DNA of 64,000 bases from Antedon mediterranea (lineage: Eukaryota > Echinodermata > Crinoidea > Comatulida > Antedonidae). Below are positions 1 through 12,495 of this stretch, in pieces (within the stretch, counting starts at the first letter, position 1; every line of letters begins with the position of its first letter). The notes under the pieces are model-generated. The model was given only the letters and a program-made list of their open reading frames with translations. It did not search any database and was not told where the DNA came from. Position numbers and translations under genes: made by a program. The stretch covers positions 26,109,001 through 26,173,000 of the forward strand of contig NC_092673.1 in NCBI RefSeq assembly GCF_964355755.1, read 5' to 3'.

Positions 1-1605
1 CTGTATTCAACAGCTCAATACTGTATAAACATTACAAGGCACTAAAGAAATAAAGTACAGAATAATGTATTTTTAGGTAAAAAATCCAAAATGCATTAAT
101 TTACATTCTGCAGTAAACGTTCACATTATCATTAGTAATAAGAGTATCATTATATTTTGCACTATATTCACATTAGTAACTAATGCGTTCTAATATTCAG
201 ATTCAAGTCTCTAGATAAAAGATGAAAGAAATAAGATATTAATAAATCATTAGAGCCATTAGAATTGGAACTGTACCAAATGTTTTTCTCATTAATATTA
301 ATTTATCTTATTAGTTTACAAATTAAGTTTGAGGTCTTCAACCGTCATATCCGGGAAGAAGACGACTTAGGGTTTACTTCATCGTCATTTGGTTTAAATT
401 TGTTGCGACTTTATATATATCATCATGATACACTATATTTAATTTAAATCTCAACACAGAGTACATGAATTACAAATATAGGATCCGATTAAAAACGTGT
501 ACACTGTGAGAATTGGCATAAGAGTTCTTTCGCATCTTACAACATCAAATAAGACAAACTAATAATATAAATGTAAACAGTACAGCAAGCACGAAAGAAA
601 TACATAAATAACAAAGATACCAATGTCCTTCCGCCCAAGTGACAGGGAAAAGGTAAAGAGAAGATAAACATTGGAATGGTACAGAAGCTTTTAATGTCAA
701 AATCCTACGCAGGAATTATAGGTTGTGAATAATTTCAAACCTGAGAACATAGTTGCGGATATATTGGGCGGTTAACAGTAAGAGGAGAATCTATGAACGC
801 AATCCATGCAAAAACAGTGGTTAGATTTATAATTTATTTTTATTTTTTTAATTATTTTATAATTTAGGAGTAACCATTTTTGTTATTAGAAAATTTGTTT
901 TAAAATATGAATGTTCCACAACAAAAACAATGTTTGCACTATGGTCACAGCTTGTAAAAACAAGAATTTGCATATAATTATACATAATTAAATTCTAAAA
1001 TATATGCAAATTCATTTTAATAAATAAATTACAATATTTATATATAGCATATGTTGAGATGTCAAAATGATAAAAAGATCAAAATGTTGATGGTGTATAA
1101 ATTAACATAACAATTTCATTTTTATGATGCTTAATATGAATACATTATATTTCAAATCTACAATAATATAAAAATATAAATACAAACAATAACAGTATCA
1201 TAAACATATCAATCATTATTAAGGTAGTTTGAAATTGACGAGCAAAAAAGTTAAAGCATATCAACAACATTAAATAGTGAATGACATTTTTACAAAGAAC
1301 ATTGAGAATAAACATCTGCGGATAGCAATCAAAATGTTTATATGAATTAACATTTTTTAATTAAGTGGAGAGCATTGGGTTTGCTGAGAATTGAAAGGTT
1401 ATCAACATGATGTGACAGACTAGTCAAAAGACAGTTACGATATTCTCTATTGACTGATGTTTGAAGCAGGTGATGAAATTAAAAAGGGGACATGTATGTT
1501 TTGATAAAGAATGGCAGATCTTTTGAATCTCCAGGATTGTAGCACGAGTGTGATGTCTCCATGAAGCTGGGGTCAAAGGATTAACCCTGCATCACAAGGG
1601 TACAA
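1..1605. other. AT-rich sequence with no gene recognised
   Basis: I see only scattered short open frames with no family resemblance, no tRNA-like boxes and no obvious terminal repeats. The last part, from about 1,480, is slightly less AT-rich and leads directly into the first copy of element R. Confidence 0.6.
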
Positions 1606-4600
1606 ATATAAATCCAAAGGCAAATTACTGAAAAAATTACAATGCTGTGAGTATCAATGGCTGAATCTCAATAGATATACAAAATAAAATAAGCACTGAA
1701 AAAATGACAATGCTGTATCAGTGGCTGGATCTCAATGGAGATACAAATAAAATAAGCACTGAAAAAATGACAATGATGTGGGTATCAGTTGCTGGATCTC
1801 AATGGAGATACAAATAAAATAAGCACTGAAAAAATGACAATGCTGTGGGTATCAGTGGCTGGATCTCAATGGAGATACAAATAAAATAATCACTGACAAA
1901 ATGACAATGCTGTGGGTATCAGTGGCTGGATATCAATGGAGATACAAAATAAAATAAGCACTGAAAAAATGACAATGCTGTGGGTATCAGTGGCTGGATC
2001 TCAATGGAGATACAAAATAAAATAAGCACTAAAAAAATGACAATGCTGTGGGTATCAATAGCTGGATATCAATGGAGATACAAATTAGATAAGCACTGAA
2101 AAAATGACAATGCTGTGGGTATCAATAGCTGGATATCAATGGAGATACAAATTAGATAAGCACTGAATAAATGACAATGCTGTGGGTATCAGTGGCTGGA
2201 TCTCAATGGAGATACAAAATAAAATAAGCACTGAAAAAATGACAATGCTGTGGGTATCAATAGCTGGATATCAATGGAGATACAAATTAGATAAGCACTG
2301 ACAAAATGACAATGCTGTGGGTATCAGTGGCTGGATCTCAATGGAGATACAAAATAAAATAATCACTGACAAAATGACAATGCTGTGGGTATCAGTGGCT
2401 GGATCTCAATGGAGATACAAATAAAATAATCACTGACAAAATGACAATGCTGTGGGTATCAGTGGCTGGATATCAATGGAGATACAAAATAAAATAAGCA
2501 CTGAAAAAATGACAATGCTGTGGGTATCAATAGCTGGATATCAATGAAGATACAAATTAGATAAGCACTGAAAAAATGACAATGCTGTGGGTATTGGTGG
2601 CTGGATATCAATGGAGATACAAATAAGATAATCACTGACAAAATGACAATGCTGTGGGTATCAGTGGCTGGATCTCAATGGAGATACAAAATAAAATAAG
2701 CACTGAAAAAATGACAATGCTGTGGGTATCAATGGCTGGATATCAATGGAGATACAAATAAGATAAGCACTGACAAAATGACAATGCTGTGGGTATCAGT
2801 GGCTGGATCTCAATGGACATACAAATAAAATAATCACTGACAAAATGACAATGCTGTGGGTATCAATGGCTGGATCTCAATGGAGATACAAAATAAAATA
2901 AGCACTGACAAAATGACAATGCTGTGGGTATCGGTGGCTGGATCTCAATGGAGATACAAAATAAAATAATCACTGACAAAATGACAATGCTGTGGGTATC
3001 AGTGGCTGGATCTCAATGGAGATACAAATAAAATAATCACTGACACAATGACAATGCTGTGGGTATCAATGGCTGGATATCAATGGAGATACAAATAAGA
3101 TAAGCACTGACAAAATGACAATGCTGTGGGTATCAGTGGCTGGATCTCAATGGACATACAAATAAAATAATCACTGACAAAATGACAATGCTGTGGGTAT
3201 CAATGGCTGGATCTCAATGGAGATACAAAATAAAATAAGCACTGACAAAATGACAATGCTGTGGGTATCAGTGGCTGGATCTCAATGGAGATACAAATAA
3301 GATAAGCACTGACAAAATGACAATGCTGTGGGTATTGGTGGCTGGATATCAATGGAGATACAAATAAGATAAGCACTGACAAAATGACAATGCTGTGGGT
3401 ATCAGTGGCTGGATCTCAATGGAGATACAAAATAAAATAAGCACTGAAAAAATGACAATGCTGTGGGTATCAGTGGCTGGATCTCAATGGAGATACAAAT
3501 AAAATAATCACTGACAAAATGACAATGCTGTGGGTATCAGTGGCTGGATCTCAATAGAGATACAAAATAAAATAAGCACTGAAAAAATGACAATGCTGTG
3601 GGTATCAATGGCTGGATATCAATGGAGATACAAATAAGATAAGCACTGACAAAATGACAATGCTGTGGGTATCAGTGGCTGGATCTCAATGGAGATACAA
3701 ATAAAATAAGCACTGACAAAATGACAATGCTGTGGGTATCAGTGGCTGGATATCAATGGAGATACAAATAAGATAAGCACTGACAAAATGACAATGCTGT
3801 GGGTATCAGTGGCTGGATCTCAATGGACATACAAATAAAATAATCACTGACAAAATGACAATGCTGTGGGTATCAATGGCTGGATCTCAATGGAGATACA
3901 AAATAAAATAAGCACTGAAAAAATGACAATGTTGTGGGTATCAGTGGCTGGATCTCAATGGAGATACAAATAAAATAATCACTGACAAAATGACAATGCT
4001 GTGGGTATCAATGGCTGGATATCAATGGAGATACAAATAAGATAAGCACTGACAAAATGACAATGCTGTGGGTATCAGTGGCTGGATCTCAATGGACATA
4101 CAAATAAAATAATCACTGACAAAATGACAAGGCTGTGGGTATCAATGGCTGGATCTCAATGGAGATACAAAATAAAATAAGCACTGACAAAATGACAATG
4201 CTGTGGGTATCAGTGGCTGGATCTCAATGGAGATACAAATAAGATAAGCACTGACAAAATGACAATGCTGTGGGTATTGGTGGCTGGATATCAATGGAGA
4301 TACAAATAAGATAAGTACTGACAAAATGACAATGCTGTGGGTATCAGTGGCTGGATCTCAATGGAGATACAAAATAAAATAAGCACTGAAAAAATGACAA
4401 TGCTGTGGGTATCAGTGGCTGGATCTCAATGGAGATACAAATAAAATAATCACTGACAAAATGACAATGCTGTGGGTATCAGTGGCTGGATCTCAATGGA
4501 GATACAAAATAAAATAAGCACTGAAAAAATGACAATGCTGTGGGTATCAATGGCTGGATATCAATGGAGATACAAATAAGATAAGCACTGACAAAATGAC

Positions 4601-5830
4601 AATGCTGTGGGTATCAGTGGCTGGATCTCAATGGAGATACAAATAAAATAAGCACTGAAAAAATGACAATGCTGTGGGTATCAGTGGCTGGATATCAATG
4701 GAGATACAAATAAGATAAGCACTGACAAAATGACAATGCTGTGGGTATCAGTGGCTGGATCTCAATGGACATACAAATAAAATAATCACTGACAAAATGA
4801 CAATGCTGTGGGTATCAATGGCTGGATCTCAATGGAGATACAAATAAAATATGCACTGACAAAATGACAATGCTGTGGGTATCAGTTGCTGGATCTCAAT
4901 GGAGATACAAATAAAATAAGCACTGACAAAATGACAATGCTGTGGGTATCAATGGCTGGATCTCAATGGAGATACAAATAAAATAAGCACTGACAAAATG
5001 ACAATGCTGTGGGTATCAGTGGCTGGATCTCAATGGAGATACAAAATAAAATAAGCACTGAAAAAATGACAATGCTGTGGGTATCAATGGCTGGATCTCA
5101 ATGGAGATACAAATAAAATAAGCACTGACAAAATGACAATGCTGTGGGTATCAATAGCTGGATATCAATGGCGATACAAATAAGATAAGCACTGACAAAA
5201 TGACAATGCTGTGGGTATCAGTGGCTGGATATCAATGGAGATACAAATAAAATAAGCACTGAAAAAATGACAATGCTGTGGGTATCAATGGCTGGATATC
5301 AATGGAGATACAAATAAGATAAGCACTGACAAAATGACAATGCTGTGGGTATCAGTGGCTGGATATCAATGGAGATACAAATAAGATAAGCACTGACAAA
5401 ATGACAATGCTGTGGGTATCAGTGGCTGGATATCAATGGAGATACAAATAAAATAAGCACTGAAAAAATGACAATGCTGTGGGTATCAATGGCTGGATCT
5501 CAATAGAGATACAAATAAAATAAGCACTGAAAAAATGACAATGCTGTGGGTATCGGTGGCTGGATCTCAATGGAGTTACAAATAAAATAAGCACTGAAAA
5601 AATGACAATGCTGTGGGTATCGGTGGCTGGATCTCAATAAAGATATAGAATATAATAAGCTAAAAGCTAATAAGGATAAAGTAACAGCCATAAAAAATTG
5701 AAGAGCTTTCGGGCAACATTGGCCCTAGGATAAGTAGTTGAATTCTGCTGGCTATTTACTTTGGGGGAAGTGTAAGAATGATTTTAAATGTATAAAGCTA
5801 AAAAAACAAAAGCCTTGAAGAGCTGTGAAA
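1606..5830 (+). mobile_element. Dispersed element R, copy 1, expanded by an internal minisatellite
   Basis: The left edge reads AAATCCAAAGGCAAATTACTG, the same edge as the R copy at 39.86 kb and, in reverse, the one at 54.6 kb. The right side, from about 5,640, carries the next R segment: a degenerate relative of AGCTAAATCAAAACGATAAAG, then GAGCTTTCGGGCAACA and a degraded CCCTTCATCAG-like stretch. Between the edges, where the 39.9-kb copy has one core unit, this copy has about 60. I see no coding sequence in any R copy, so it is a non-autonomous element of unknown class. The right boundary is approximate. Confidence 0.65.
1628..5640 (+). repeat. 67-bp minisatellite, about 60 units
   Basis: The unit contains GACAATGCTGTGGGTATCAG, then TGGCTGGATCTCAATGGAG, then ATACAAATAAAATAAGCACTG, and repeats every 66-68 bp for about 4 kb. 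Variation is concentrated at a few sites: CAGTGG or CAATGG or CAATAG, GATCTC or GATATC, AAGCACTG or AATCACTG, GAGATAC or GACATAC. The variants recur in blocks, and a block of about 942 bp (14 units) is repeated head to tail (see findings). The 60-residue minus-strand frames inside are a by-product of the repeat and are not genes. Confidence 0.95.
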
Positions 5831-5840
5831 ACAAGTGAAT

Positions 5841-6989
5841 AAGAGGGGGAAAGCTAAAGTTCATGCCAGCACCAGAACCAAAGTATGGGGATGCGAGAGT
5901 TAGGCTAACCAAGGTTTGAACTGTAGTTTAGCACCAGTTGAGTCTCCGGCTTTAGACTCAGGCGACTTCTACCCTAGTAAAGCTACAGCAACAGACAGGC
6001 TTGACGACAACCATTGACTTAACAAACAAAAATAATGTGTTCTGTAATTGAGTTAAATCTTTATTGAATTTTAAATAACATTACCAGACGATATTAACAA
6101 TTGTTAAGCGACAAACTGATACATTCCTTGATGAACAAACATTTCAATATTGCCACTTGAGAGACCTAATGTATATATGTTGTATCAACATTAAGATAAT
6201 GAGTTTATTCTGTGACATTTTACACTAACGACCTGTGTTTAGTCGGATCATGATAAGTAATGACAGCAACCAATCACTTTGCAACTTTAAATTGAAAATA
6301 TGAAGTTATCAGCTCTATCCTTAATTGGTTTGTTTTATAAAAAAAAAGCGTGATGAAAAAAACAACTTCATTATGTCTATAATACATAAATGTAAATTAT
6401 AATTATAATAAATTTAAAAGAAGTCAGAGAGGCTTTAAAGTCAACTTTCCAAAAACCTGACTACCTGCTAACTTGAAACTTTCCCAAAATTTGAAAATCT
6501 TCCTTCTGTAAAGTATGTATGTAAAATGCATCCAAAAAATAATTTCTGAGAAATCTGCTTCATATCCTGTTGAAGAAAAAATAGAGGCTGATGCAATCAC
6601 AATACTATACCACTAAAAGCTTTAATCAATTTACAGATATCTTGAAATGTTATCGGCAACAAATAGTCCTAATTAAATCGAAGACGATGACAACAGAATT
6701 TATGTGTGGACAGTTTTTGGAACATTAGCGTAAAAGCATATGTAAACAGAAAGCTCTCAAATGGTAGATGGAAACGGTGACAAGTACGACACATAGATAT
6801 ACATTTGGATGTTTACTGTCTAACAAACTTAAATGCAACAAAAGTAGCAATAATATGTGAAAATATCAATCAATCAATATAACATAGATTCACTTTCTTT
6901 TTCTAAGTACAAAATAATAATATAATATGCTAAAGAGAAAACAAAATTATATATAGATATTTTAACTTTGAAATAATAAAAGGGAGAAG
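5841..6989. other. No gene recognised
   Basis: This is single-copy-looking AT-rich sequence to the right of the minisatellite. A slightly GC-richer stretch at 5,860-6,010 shows no open frame or repeat relationship that I can name. Confidence 0.5.
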
Positions 6990-7278
6990 GCAGGATCCTA
7001 ACAAGACACTGGATTTTGAGTCATAGATTGTCTGAGACCAGGGGATCAACGTACAGAGAGATTGTACAGTGGATAAAACATTACCAAAATCATAGATATT
7101 GTGGAAGAAATTAAAGCAAAATAGAAATGGAAAGGTCATAGCAAGGAAGGATAAGAAAGATGGACCAATGAATGACAGAATGGCAAGAGAGAAAGAAACA
7201 ACATATGCAGGAACTACCTTGGCAAGGACAGCAAAGAACAGAAACGATTGGCTAAGGCATGACAAGGGCTGTCTTTGA
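6990..7278 (+). pseudogene. Decayed 3' end of a non-LTR retrotransposon (LINE) ORF
   Basis: One plus-strand frame, reaching a TGA at 7,276, reads AGTTLARTAKNRNDWLRH near its end. This resembles the extreme C-terminus of LINE polyproteins, where a block like (G)TTWxRxAQDRxxWRxH follows a basic stretch. The upstream part of the same frame carries stops at 7,024, 7,033 and about 7,096, so it is dead. The 129-residue open frame on the minus strand is its shadow: the plus strand is purine-rich, which makes the complement look hydrophobic. The resemblance is from memory of the family and has not been searched. Confidence 0.45.
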
Positions 7279-8835
7279 AAAGAGGACAAGAAAGTCATAA
7301 ATGAATGAATGACCAACATTCTATCAACGAGGCAGCAAAATATAAATTAACGATCCTAGAAAAAAAATGATTTATTTTGTTTACATAAGTGGAATTTATT
7401 TTTACTACAGGCAAATATAAATCGAAATACATAATAATTTCATTTCATTGCCTTTTGTACAGCCTTCATTAAGTATATTAAAAGGTTTGCAATAAATCAC
7501 AGCATTTTAGACAACACACTATTGCTTTACAGCAGTCAACTCTGGTTATACGTCAAGAAATCTAGTAGCAATGTTCTCTCATTTAAACATAATCTATGAT
7601 TTGCTACAATCGGATTACTCAGAAATCTTAGAATGAATTCTAGATAATTCTATTAGCTGATACGATTTAATATCATAATAAGGCCTTGACTATTTGTCCA
7701 ATTGCCATTCTCCAAAGCCTTTTTTTTTTTCAATATAAATAAAGCTTCGCCAAAATATATAATGAAATAAAATCCACTAATAGAAGAGCTTGGTTTACCA
7801 AATTTGAAATAGGTAATATTCAAAATTTCTTTACCATTATAATATTTTTCCATTGAAAACTAAATTATATACAGACGAATGCAAATCGTTGTCGTTTTCA
7901 CGGGTAAATCACAGGACCAAGTGTTGCAAGGACCGTAGCTGCGAATGTAGCACCTAGGTGAACACATTTTGTAAAAACATATGGAAATAATCTTAAATCA
8001 ACCGTAACCATTCACATGCCAGTTGTCTCATACCTATGAACAAATCTATAATTTCAATTCATATCGGATTTAAACTTGATGTTTGAAATATTCTAGAAAG
8101 TGATAAGAATAATTGGAATGAACACTTATGCAAACACCTTAAAGATCCTCACACATTATTTTATATATTGAACTTTCATAAAACTATGCACAAATAAAAT
8201 CATAAAACTGTCAACATGTATTAGCTATGTTTTCAATAAACAAGAAATGCAGCAGAAAAGATAATTTGTAACAGTAGCGCAAACAACCAGTGGCATAATG
8301 GCTGAGCACTCACTGACTGCAAACAAATATTCGGTTCACATCACAAGGATGTCATAGGATTATTAGGCAACTAATATTGTAGCAAATGAACAAAGAAACC
8401 CTATAATAAATAGGTGTCATTATGGCAATTAATGAATATTCATAGGTTGTTCTCTAGGTTTGTCATGATATAAACCTTTCGTTTTTCTACAGGGATGAAT
8501 ATATATAGCATATAAGACCACTAAGAAACATTAAACAAGAAGCTAAAAGATGTTTCTCCTGATTATCTTTAATTATTTCTTGTAAACCAAGGAAGTAACA
8601 GGTCGATAACAGGACTAGAATATCTAAAACCCAATTTGTAGCAATTTAGAGGTCTGTATAATGCATGCTTGACAGTCATTGCCCTAAAAAAACAGGTAAA
8701 AACATGGTTTATAACTATAGGTTATAAACATGTATAGTATCTTGGCCAAGATAGCATAAAATGTGGAACATTCCCATGCTAAACATTGGCTTGTACTCGA
8801 GTGATTTTCAACACCCATGAAAGAAGGTCTAAATA
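7279..8835. other. No gene recognised; one weak tRNA-like segment
   Basis: Mostly featureless AT-rich sequence. At about 8,288-8,340 a GTGGCATAATGG block is followed 30-odd bases later by TCGGTTCACATC. These resemble degenerate Pol III A and B boxes and may be the head of an old SINE. A T10 run occurs at 7,720. Confidence 0.3.
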
Positions 8836-8941
8836 AATGTGATGTTCCCATACATGAACATAATGATGTGATATCACTACCATATTTGGGCATATCACAC
8901 TATTTTTCTCAAACTAATTTGATAGTGTAGACAGAGCTATA
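8836..8941 (+). mobile_element. Family A foldback MITE, 5'-truncated copy
   Basis: It contains TGTGATGTTCCCATACATG, ATATCACTACCATATTTGGG and ends with AATTTGATAGTGTAGACAGA GCT. The 5' terminal repeat is missing or too diverged to see. Confidence 0.75.
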
Positions 8942-9304
8942 AAAGGACATTTGAAAGGTAAATAACTACCGTAGTTCAATACTCAAATACTGTCAAAAAC
9001 TGGATATGAAGACGATAAGATGAATCAACATGATATGTCAACATAATGTCCTAGTTTTATTATTGATTAAGTTTAATCAAGTGAATCCAGATGTGTTTAT
9101 TTTCATCAACCAAATTCATCAGTTTATCAGATTCGACTTTAACCAAAAAAAATCCACAACAATACACTTTTTTAAAGATGCTGATGATCCATGAAAGTCC
9201 AGTAGAGCATTCAAGTCTACTCCAAAACATCTGAAAGTTATTATAAACATACTTAAAATTATATGAAGTAGTTTGTAGTATTCTTATCCAAATGGCATAA
9301 CAAT

Positions 9305-9478
9305 AAGTGAGTGGCCAAGCGGTTAAGACATTGGAACCTCAATGCCTAGCCATAACATCGGTAAAGGTTCGACCCTCATTCACACACAGACAGTTATTAT
9401 AACTCATCATGAGGGCCCTTGATTGTCAGCATACACTCAAGGTCAACTCTATAACAAGGGGTGGAACTAAAAAAAAAA
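9305..9478 (+). mobile_element. tRNA-derived SINE with Ser/Leu-like head
   Basis: The head has a Pol III A box (GTGGCCAAGCGGTTAAGAC) and, after CCATAACATCGG, a B box (GGTTCGACCC). The same head, including CCATAACATCGG, occurs in the SINE at 49.72 kb, so the two belong to one family or share a tRNA ancestor. The body downstream differs, and the copy runs into an A9 tract at about 9,470. No clear target duplication was found. Confidence 0.6.
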
Positions 9479-11767
9479 TTTTATAAAGTGTTTATTGGAA
9501 GATAAAATCAAAATTTAAGAAATCCTCAAGACACAAGAAAATCATTCACTTGTCTTAGTTTTTAAATTCAATCAGGAGAAGCGGATGCAGGATTTTTAAA
9601 AGAGTGAGTGGGAGGGAACACCTAAAAATGTGGGATGGGGAGGGGAAAGAAGAAGCTGCTTATTCAAAGCCAGAATGTAGTAAAAATGATTATGATTCTT
9701 GAGAAAAGAATATAAAACGATACTACATTTTAGGCGACATACCCACTCATGGTAGTGCATAATACATAAACATATTACAAAGATAATATTACAATTTTTC
9801 TCAATTTCAATTAACCCACTATTACATTTTACGATACTAACCAGCCAACAAATATTACAAAATTACACCTTTATAAAATATCATTGAGGGAGAGAGATAT
9901 TTATGGTTTACAATAAATCCTAATTACAAGGTAGAAAAGATTACTTATATTATGTCTTCTGTTTTAGTTCTATAAATAAAATCAACTTCAAGATCGTTAT
10001 GTTTTTATTTCATATATTTTTTAAATCATCATTCCTAACACACTTAATATTGAAAACACATTATGCAAATTTACAATGTTTATGAAATTGAGAAGCATCC
10101 ACTTACTCGTAATCTTAGTAATTAAGTATATACAATTCATATAATTGTTTACGTACTAAAACCGAAAGTAAAGATTACATGATGCGAAAGCTGCTTGGCG
10201 GTTGTCATCTATACTAAGTCCCCAATCAACATGAGTAATCAACACAAGAAGATCGCTAAGCAAATTGCAACTCACCAAAACCTTGTTCAAATCCCAAACG
10301 CATTCTGAAACATTTTGGAGAAACTCAACGGATACAAGTAATGTTTTTGGCACAGAACGACATTATTCAGATATTTTACGAGGGTAAATTAATGAAATGT
10401 ATCTTCAATGTAACAAACCGACCTCTGAGTGATAAAAAAATCGATGAAGTGACTACAGTAACACAGAGCAATTAGAGATGTTATTAAGCACTTAATTATT
10501 ATAAAATAGGCCATAATATAGTGATTTAAATTCTGGAGAATGGAAGCTGGCAGAAAAAAAAATCATTTCTCACTATAAATATAAAATCCATATCCTCTTG
10601 TCTAAATACACAAAATAATTTGTGGATATTTTTTTCACAATTTAAATAGATTTTGTTTATGGAATACCTGTTGAATTTCCAGGCTTTTTGGAAATGGAAA
10701 TTACAATTAATTTAAACTCCTTTGCTGATTACAGAAAATACTTAGAAGTGGTAGAATTTAGTATAAAATAGAATTTGCAAATAAAATATCGAGTTAAAAA
10801 CATCTTAAATATGCACAATTTAGCCAAATGAAATTTAAACGAGAATAAGAAATCGACGAACTGGTACCAAGTAAAATTGATAAAATAATGTATAAAAGAA
10901 ACCAATAAACAGAGCTACAAAATGAAGAAGATTCGGAGACATAAATGTGGAAAAGGAAAGAAAGAGAATTATGATGGCTATGGGCAGATGATGAAAAGAG
11001 CTGGAGAGCAAGAAGAATATCAATTTCTTTAATCTGAATAGTTAAGGTGTTCTTCACCAAGTAAGGTCTTTGGAGGTCAAAACTGCTCAAAAGAATGATG
11101 TACACATATGTTTATGTTTATATAAAGTAGTTTGTTACAAAAGTGCCATCAAATGCCCTGTAAGAAGCTTGTTTTCATGAATTTATCAGTGAATAAACTG
11201 ACAGACAGATAGAGATCAATGGATATAAGATCTTCCAAATACATTGGAGAAGGGTTATGGAGACATTTGAAGATACTATGTAGTTGATGGGATGTCACAT
11301 GACTTTGGAGCTTTCAAAAATGATTTTTGCAGCTTTAGAGAAGAGCGGCAGATGAATGTCACTTGAGACTTGTCAAGGCAGAACTTTGATAAACGTATCT
11401 GCAAATTATATTTGTGACTGTATAGCATTATTTTAATTCAAGTAAACATAAATTTTGTAACGTATGATACATTACAATTTAAAACACAATTAATTTGTAG
11501 TGAACAGCAGTGTCAGCTGGTCAAACCACTAATTCACTTGTTATATATACTTATCTATCAGTTAGAAACAGTTAAGATTTTACTAATTACGAAATTTAAT
11601 TATAACCAACTAGACTGAATTGCTACTCGAGAGAAAAGAATCAATATTTATGCAAGTACAAAGTAAATTGGACGAAATTTGAAAACATAGTTACAGAAGA
11701 TGATAACAGTAAAGAAATTGATTGCAAAATAATAGATTATTTTGTATAAATATAACATAATTTTCTT
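9479..11767. other. No gene recognised; one dispersed-repeat-like patch
   Basis: At about 9,577-9,720 a GCGGATGCAGGATTTTTAAA patch followed by a G-rich run resembles patches at 56.13 kb (GTGGATCCAGCATTATAGAT) and 58.73 kb (GTGGATCCAGGATTTTAAAT), so it is probably an old dispersed repeat. On the minus strand around 10,150-10,350 a 65-codon frame contains splice-like sites but has no recognisable family. The minus frames at 10.8-11.1 kb are hydrophobic shadows of a purine-rich plus strand. Confidence 0.4.
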
Positions 11768-11925
11768 AAGCTGTTCAAACTATCTTTTAGCTTAAAAAAA
11801 ATGTGTGATGTGTCCAAATATGGTAGTGATATGCTTAAATATGGTAGTAATATGACATCATCATGTCCATATATGGGCACATCACGTTTTTGTCACATAA
11901 AGTTTGATAGTGTAGACAGAGCTTT
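11768..11925 (-). mobile_element. Family A foldback MITE
   Basis: The right end reads AGTTTGATAGTGTAGACAGA followed by GCTT. Inside are two internal units (CAAATATGGTAGTGATATG and relatives) and CATCATCATGTCCATATATG GGCACATCAC. The left end (TTAAGCTGTTCAAACTATC) is a degraded terminal repeat. Confidence 0.8.
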
Positions 11926-12302
11926 AAATCTAGTTATCTCATTAGAATGTTACAGTTCTTTTATAAACTGTCTTCGGGCTATTCATTATCTAGCCAACTA
12001 TCTTATGGAAACTAGCAGGTGGCATAAAAAGACCATAACAACAAGCTATGAAATAAAATGAGCGACAATAATCAAAGTGAAAATTAATATTGTTAAAACT
12101 TGTTTACTGAAATTGCTTCTATAATATACATAAAATAGATGTTTATTAATTGATTAAATGTTTTAATTCATGAGTTTAGTGAGTTGATATTAATAATAAT
12201 AAGCCACATATTAAAATACTACTATAGTTTTCCCCAAAATTTTATCAGCAAAATACAGAAAAACAAAAACACAAAATTCTCAAAAATCTGACGAGCAGAC
12301 TG

Positions 12303-12493
12303 ATAATAATAATAATAATAAACAGTATTCATATAGCGTCTAATGGATCACTGACCCCTCTAGGTGCTTTACATAGGACCTTAACTAATGGTAATAAACT
12401 ATCCCCCGCCGGACACCATTCCGGTATTTCTTAGTCGAGGTTTCGGGGATGGAGACAATCAATAATGTGAAAAAAAAAAAAAAAAAAAAAAAA
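12303..12493 (-). mobile_element. SINE-like 3' part with (ATT)n tail; adjoining A24 tract
   Basis: Read on the minus strand, a GTAAAGCACCTAGAGGGGTC block is followed by GACGCTATATGAATACTG and an (ATT)n tail. That is the usual layout of many invertebrate tRNA-SINE tails (AAAGCGCTnnnn...GCGCTATATAAAT-(ATT)n). On the plus-strand right side lies an uninterrupted run of 24 A at 12,470-12,493. I did not find a tRNA head. Confidence 0.45.
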
Positions 12494-12495
12494 TT

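Noticed and set aside
1628-5640. CRISPR-like array
   Set aside because: Units are directly adjacent with no unique spacers, and the DNA is animal.
2459-5691. Several 60-63-residue minus-strand frames, two of them identical
   Set aside because: They fall wholly inside the 67-bp minisatellite and simply translate the repeat; identical copies arise from block duplication.
6930-7319. 129-residue minus-strand open frame, the longest hydrophobic frame in the region
   Set aside because: The plus strand here reads as the decayed tail of a LINE protein and is purine-rich, so the complement gives a Leu/Phe/Ser-rich shadow.
10794-11105. 103-residue minus frame and nested 62-residue frame
   Set aside because: Two frames of the same DNA are both open and hydrophobic, opposite purine-rich sequence; there is no motif.
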